Below are positions 45,301 through 46,633 of a stretch of 46,633 nt of DNA, piece after piece. Numbering within the stretch: the first letter of the stretch is position 1; every line of letters begins with the position of its first letter. The notes under the pieces are model-generated. The model saw nothing but the letters and a program-made list of their open reading frames with translations. It did no database searches and was not told the DNA's origin. This DNA is from Gnetum montanum. Lineage: Eukaryota > Streptophyta > Gnetopsida > Gnetales > Gnetaceae. The translations under genes were made by a program, and so were the position numbers. The stretch is taken from contig MNCI01030517.1 of assembly GCA_015680685.1 (NCBI GenBank), positions 238,872 through 285,504 of the forward strand, in the 5' to 3' direction.

Positions 45301-45731
45301 TCCGTGATCTTTCCTTGGAAATCTCCAAGATAAACATATGTGGAAAGATCGAGAAGAGGATAGTTCCATGCATCACATACAGTGATTCATCGGGTGATGA
45401 CACGGAGGAATTGTCTCCATGTCACAGGTGTGCCCAGGAAACTCTGCCACAAAGATGCCTGTATGTAGCAACCACACAAGAAGTAGTAGACACCCCGTGG
45501 TTGACAGCTTCTCGTAAGGGCAAACAAACATGCATGGAACGAACTGAGGAAGCTCATGCCAACAACCGTGACATAGACTCATTGGAACATGAGCGCCGCC
45601 AACTTCCACCCCTAAACTTAAGATCATCATTTGGGAAAAGTTGGGCATTGCTTAGAAATTCAAATAGACACTCATTACTTCGGATCTCTCCCTCACAACT
45701 CAGTCATGGGGGAGATGGCCACTTATGCTAA
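42387..45731 (+). CDS. gag: Gag-protease protein of element E (1114 aa, intact)
   Basis: Starts 126 bases after the PBS at ATG (MASSHEINS). Residues 1-100 hold a conserved N-terminal part (HPDEYVPDFTFVFHQDEQ); 170-285 are His/Arg/Ser-rich; 292-490 are the Gag core (GGYNADPQHHLQAFHDAC, WYRSLEPETIRRWS); a zinc knuckle near 604 reads CEVCYYDHPKGCC (CX2CX3HX4C, the short form seen in Athila Gag); 630-800 are Pro/Gln/Tyr-rich; the aspartic protease lies at about 860-1000 with ALLDSGSGVNLIS (DSG active site near 883) and FPIIMGRAWLS. The last 35 or so residues (to ISPSQLSHGGDGHLC) come from the end of the integrase frame: the pol deletion has joined them to the protease. It assembles virus-like particles in the family; here it could act in trans for other copies. 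Confidence 0.88.
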   Translation: MASSHEINSPKDNTGESQHHTHNRNQPCPQQAKVTYTHPDEYVPDFTFVFHQDEQLRWRDMQGNIVLPPDRSASNMLFRALVRYGMQELITEYVADDYTLRDYRPTKAQRIRDARQESQHSLLKGKVSHVISEIGDEEPLTTGFLENDVPPPHSGEEVRHQGLRSTIHIPGSDPREHKLFTAGTITHTNDRHADRHDDRGRSSRREGKKHHHGDGSPSSSPSSHHSPSPSTSGRSHHEHNAESKGRRDEMPRQEGREELGQGQGRRENREPQRRHHRRHERDDHDEPLFATRSMLDIREAVRIPTRHLKDSRIKRLDINNIPRFEGGYNADPQHHLQAFHDACALQNIDNEWQKLKLFPRTLTKEAESWYRSLEPETIRRWSTMLELFNNKYQTYSRVSNLRKQIQGWKQGAHESLDAAMARYYTLLHRCPGHGYAKRDQLRHLVDGLRNETRRTLGTYAQGRLSQLRAHEVEVLLEQVAQEEGELRKRESAEEYNRDPSLRKKGVKFCDEEDESPLEELVNRKTVPIQKLTTEVSAKVDQMWDSLDSRIETVLKIVEESKDEQSSDKSKNMRRNFNPAHNKGKGKISNSDEAENSDSDNDGGCEVCYYDHPKGCCPIISHLQESGVYALNPRLNQRQTPRRLPYPQGNPRQFHQPLTYYPSGTPPQPIEQHQQWQYPQSWGMPQPTHRYPYRQPDPYGYYVQQPVSPGDAMSHTPRRHYYAREYFRRTPSPPGDIPHSVHPLTPPAPFPQVVPITPPAPTMQGELPTQPQQRHAARSVNIQSVNIQPDTSSGDNCTKKRPFFRTRSPDRLSQQQADGYMYRPLTTNTSEHPSVQGNVTHTVMLTHTVTDWIKVGHLPRKLTDPGSPFIHLQIAGNAPHRALLDSGSGVNLISRKMYHAWNLPQLKKSNIQLELADQSITIPLGLVEDVITTVCGWSYPADFLVIDVNNNEGDFPIIMGRAWLSTVDACLRIRDLSLEISKINICGKIEKRIVPCITYSDSSGDDTEELSPCHRCAQETLPQRCLYVATTQEVVDTPWLTASRKGKQTCMERTEEAHANNRDIDSLEHERRQLPPLNLRSSFGKSWALLRNSNRHSLLRISPSQLSHGGDGHLC
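45700..45712 (+). other. Internal polypurine-tract-like sequence
   Basis: TCAGTCATGGGGG, identical over 13 bases to the PPT of element C. Matching tracts occur at the same place in A (minus strand CAGTCTAGGGGAGATGG, 9643-9659) and C (36283-36297). It falls at the end of the pol frame, not before an LTR. Confidence 0.5.
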
Positions 45732-46633
45732 TCATATGGGGCCCTCAGTTCTTTTTCAGTTTTTGTTTTACACGTTTTTGTTTTACAACGTTTTTGTTTC
45801 ACACATTTTTGTTTTACAAATTTCTTAACTTTTCATGTTTTTGTTTTACAACATCGTTATATTTTTCTATCTTTTTGTGTGTGTGTCATCCATCATGTAA
45901 ATTCGTCACCCAATAAGTGTTCAGACCGATGGGATGAGCTGTTTTTCATTAATTGCTAATGTTTGGTTTTTACCTTTAAGTTACATTGTTGATACTAAGG
46001 TATGTTCTTTTGATATGGCAGGCAATGAGATCACTTCATCCATCCATCCATCATCTATGGTTTCCCTTGGCTTGGAAATGTACAGTTCCCTTTCAATAAG
46101 AACTTTAACGAACCAGTGACTGGGCATTTCTCAAACTAAGGACGGACTCAAGGATTTGCAAAGGGTGTGACTTCAAGGGAACTTGGTGCTCTTGCGTTGG
46201 TCATTCACTTGGGTGCTTGGATGTTTTTCTTCTTGGGTTTTCTTACCATTCCGATGTAACCCAATAATCGGAAGCTGAGACAATAAAAATAGAGAAGTCT
46301 TTGCATGGTGTGGTCCCCACGCATAAAAACACAAAACAAAAAAAAGAGAAAAAAATGGAAAAAGAAAAAGAAAAAGCTAAAAGCTAAAAGTGAGGATTTA
46401 AAGAACACCCCTTAGATGGAATAAATTTGGGCTACAAGCACTGGTTATGGAACCAAAGTGTTCCCTCTAACTAAGGTCCTTCTCGCTTCCCATTCTCTCC
46501 TTTGTTTCGTCGGAATGGTGGTGGTCTCGAAGTTGCATCCTTGTTACCCAAGTGGATGATTTAACCGACCGCATTGATGCGAAGTCACTGGAAGTGGTTG
46601 GTTTGGGGCCAGAGTTGGAATGAGATTCGCCAA
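45732..46633 (+). other. Spacer of element E
   Basis: Non-coding. 45741-45800 matches the A sequence just past integrase (minus strand near 9610: 'cctcagttttcac', 'ttgttttacacca'). 46270-46500 matches A at 9075-8800. Includes a (CATC)n microsatellite at 46033-46050 and an A/G-rich run at 46328-46390. Confidence 0.65.
45759..45856 (+). repeat. Short tandem repeat of about 16 bp in the spacer of E
   Basis: Five imperfect copies of GTTTTTGTTTTACAAC, the fourth and fifth separated by a short insert. A and C have only T-rich traces at this place, so the array expanded in the E lineage. Confidence 0.8.

Larger units (their letters stand above)
41238..46633 (+). mobile_element. Element E: young-looking non-autonomous Athila-like element, cut by the window edge
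   Basis: 5' LTR 41238-42241, PBS 42243-42260, an intact gag-protease frame 42387-45731, then directly the post-integrase spacer (45732 on). RT, RNase H and integrase have been removed by one deletion relative to element A. CpG is plentiful and the long frame is intact, unlike all neighbours, so it is the most recent insertion seen in full. The coiled-coil ORF and 3' LTR would lie to the right. Confidence 0.88.

Noticed and set aside
45700-45720. PPT and 3' LTR of element E at this point
   Set aside because: No TGATGAG follows; the next sequence aligns with the post-integrase spacer of A, so it is internal.
1-46633. CRISPR arrays, operons, ribosome binding sites or bacterial mobile elements
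   Set aside because: The window is plant nuclear DNA; regularly spaced repeats of that kind are absent and the tandem repeats found have no spacers.

Overview
This window looks like nuclear DNA from a large, repeat-rich seed-plant genome. It has one intact host-type gene, a plant leucine-rich-repeat receptor kinase with a GT-AG intron. That gene sits in AT-rich sequence filled with nested, CpG-depleted LTR retrotransposons of one Ty3/gypsy family. The PBS matches plant tRNA-Asp, and the Gag zinc knuckle and polyprotein order are Athila-like. A gymnosperm is my guess from the density of old elements; nothing here proves it.

Layout, left to right. 1-71 is the 5' tip of a minus-strand LTR (element F), inserted into an LTR of element B. 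B (72-1859, minus) is two LTRs around only 261 bp of internal DNA. 1860-5084 is AT-rich with two tRNA-derived, SINE-like fragments and a segment repeated near 20.3 kb. Element A (about 5085-16721, minus) has its 5' LTR, PBS, a decayed gag-PR-RT-RNaseH-IN frame, a spacer and a further long coiled-coil ORF in the env position; its 3' LTR is not seen. 16.7-21.1 kb holds LINE and copia scraps and short tandem repeats.

21170-24606 (minus) is the LRR receptor kinase: about 24 LRRs, one transmembrane helix and a non-RD (HCD) kinase with one 98-bp intron. Its upstream region carries diverged repeated segments and a 20-bp tandem duplication containing a G-box.

26637-27872 (+) is an older gypsy RNase H/integrase remnant. 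Element D (minus) is inserted into its integrase. Element C (31930-39368, minus) is inserted into D with a perfect TTAAT target duplication. Element E (41238 to the window end, +) is the youngest looking: its 1004-bp LTR is CpG-rich, its PBS matches tRNA-Asp 18/18, and it has an open 1114-codon gag-protease frame, but RT, RNase H and integrase have been deleted.

The most unusual observation is in element C. Both LTRs carry a nuclear tRNA-His(GUG) gene, antisense to the element, with A and B boxes. LTRs A, B, D, E and F lack it. The 5' LTR stops inside the tRNA acceptor stem and is flanked directly by the target duplication, so it seems to have integrated already shortened. This resembles the 5S rRNA-carrying Cassandra elements, but with a tRNA. 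The second theme is the coiled-coil ORF shared by A, C and D, and the parallel loss of pol from C and E, which suggests a family run by non-autonomous copies.
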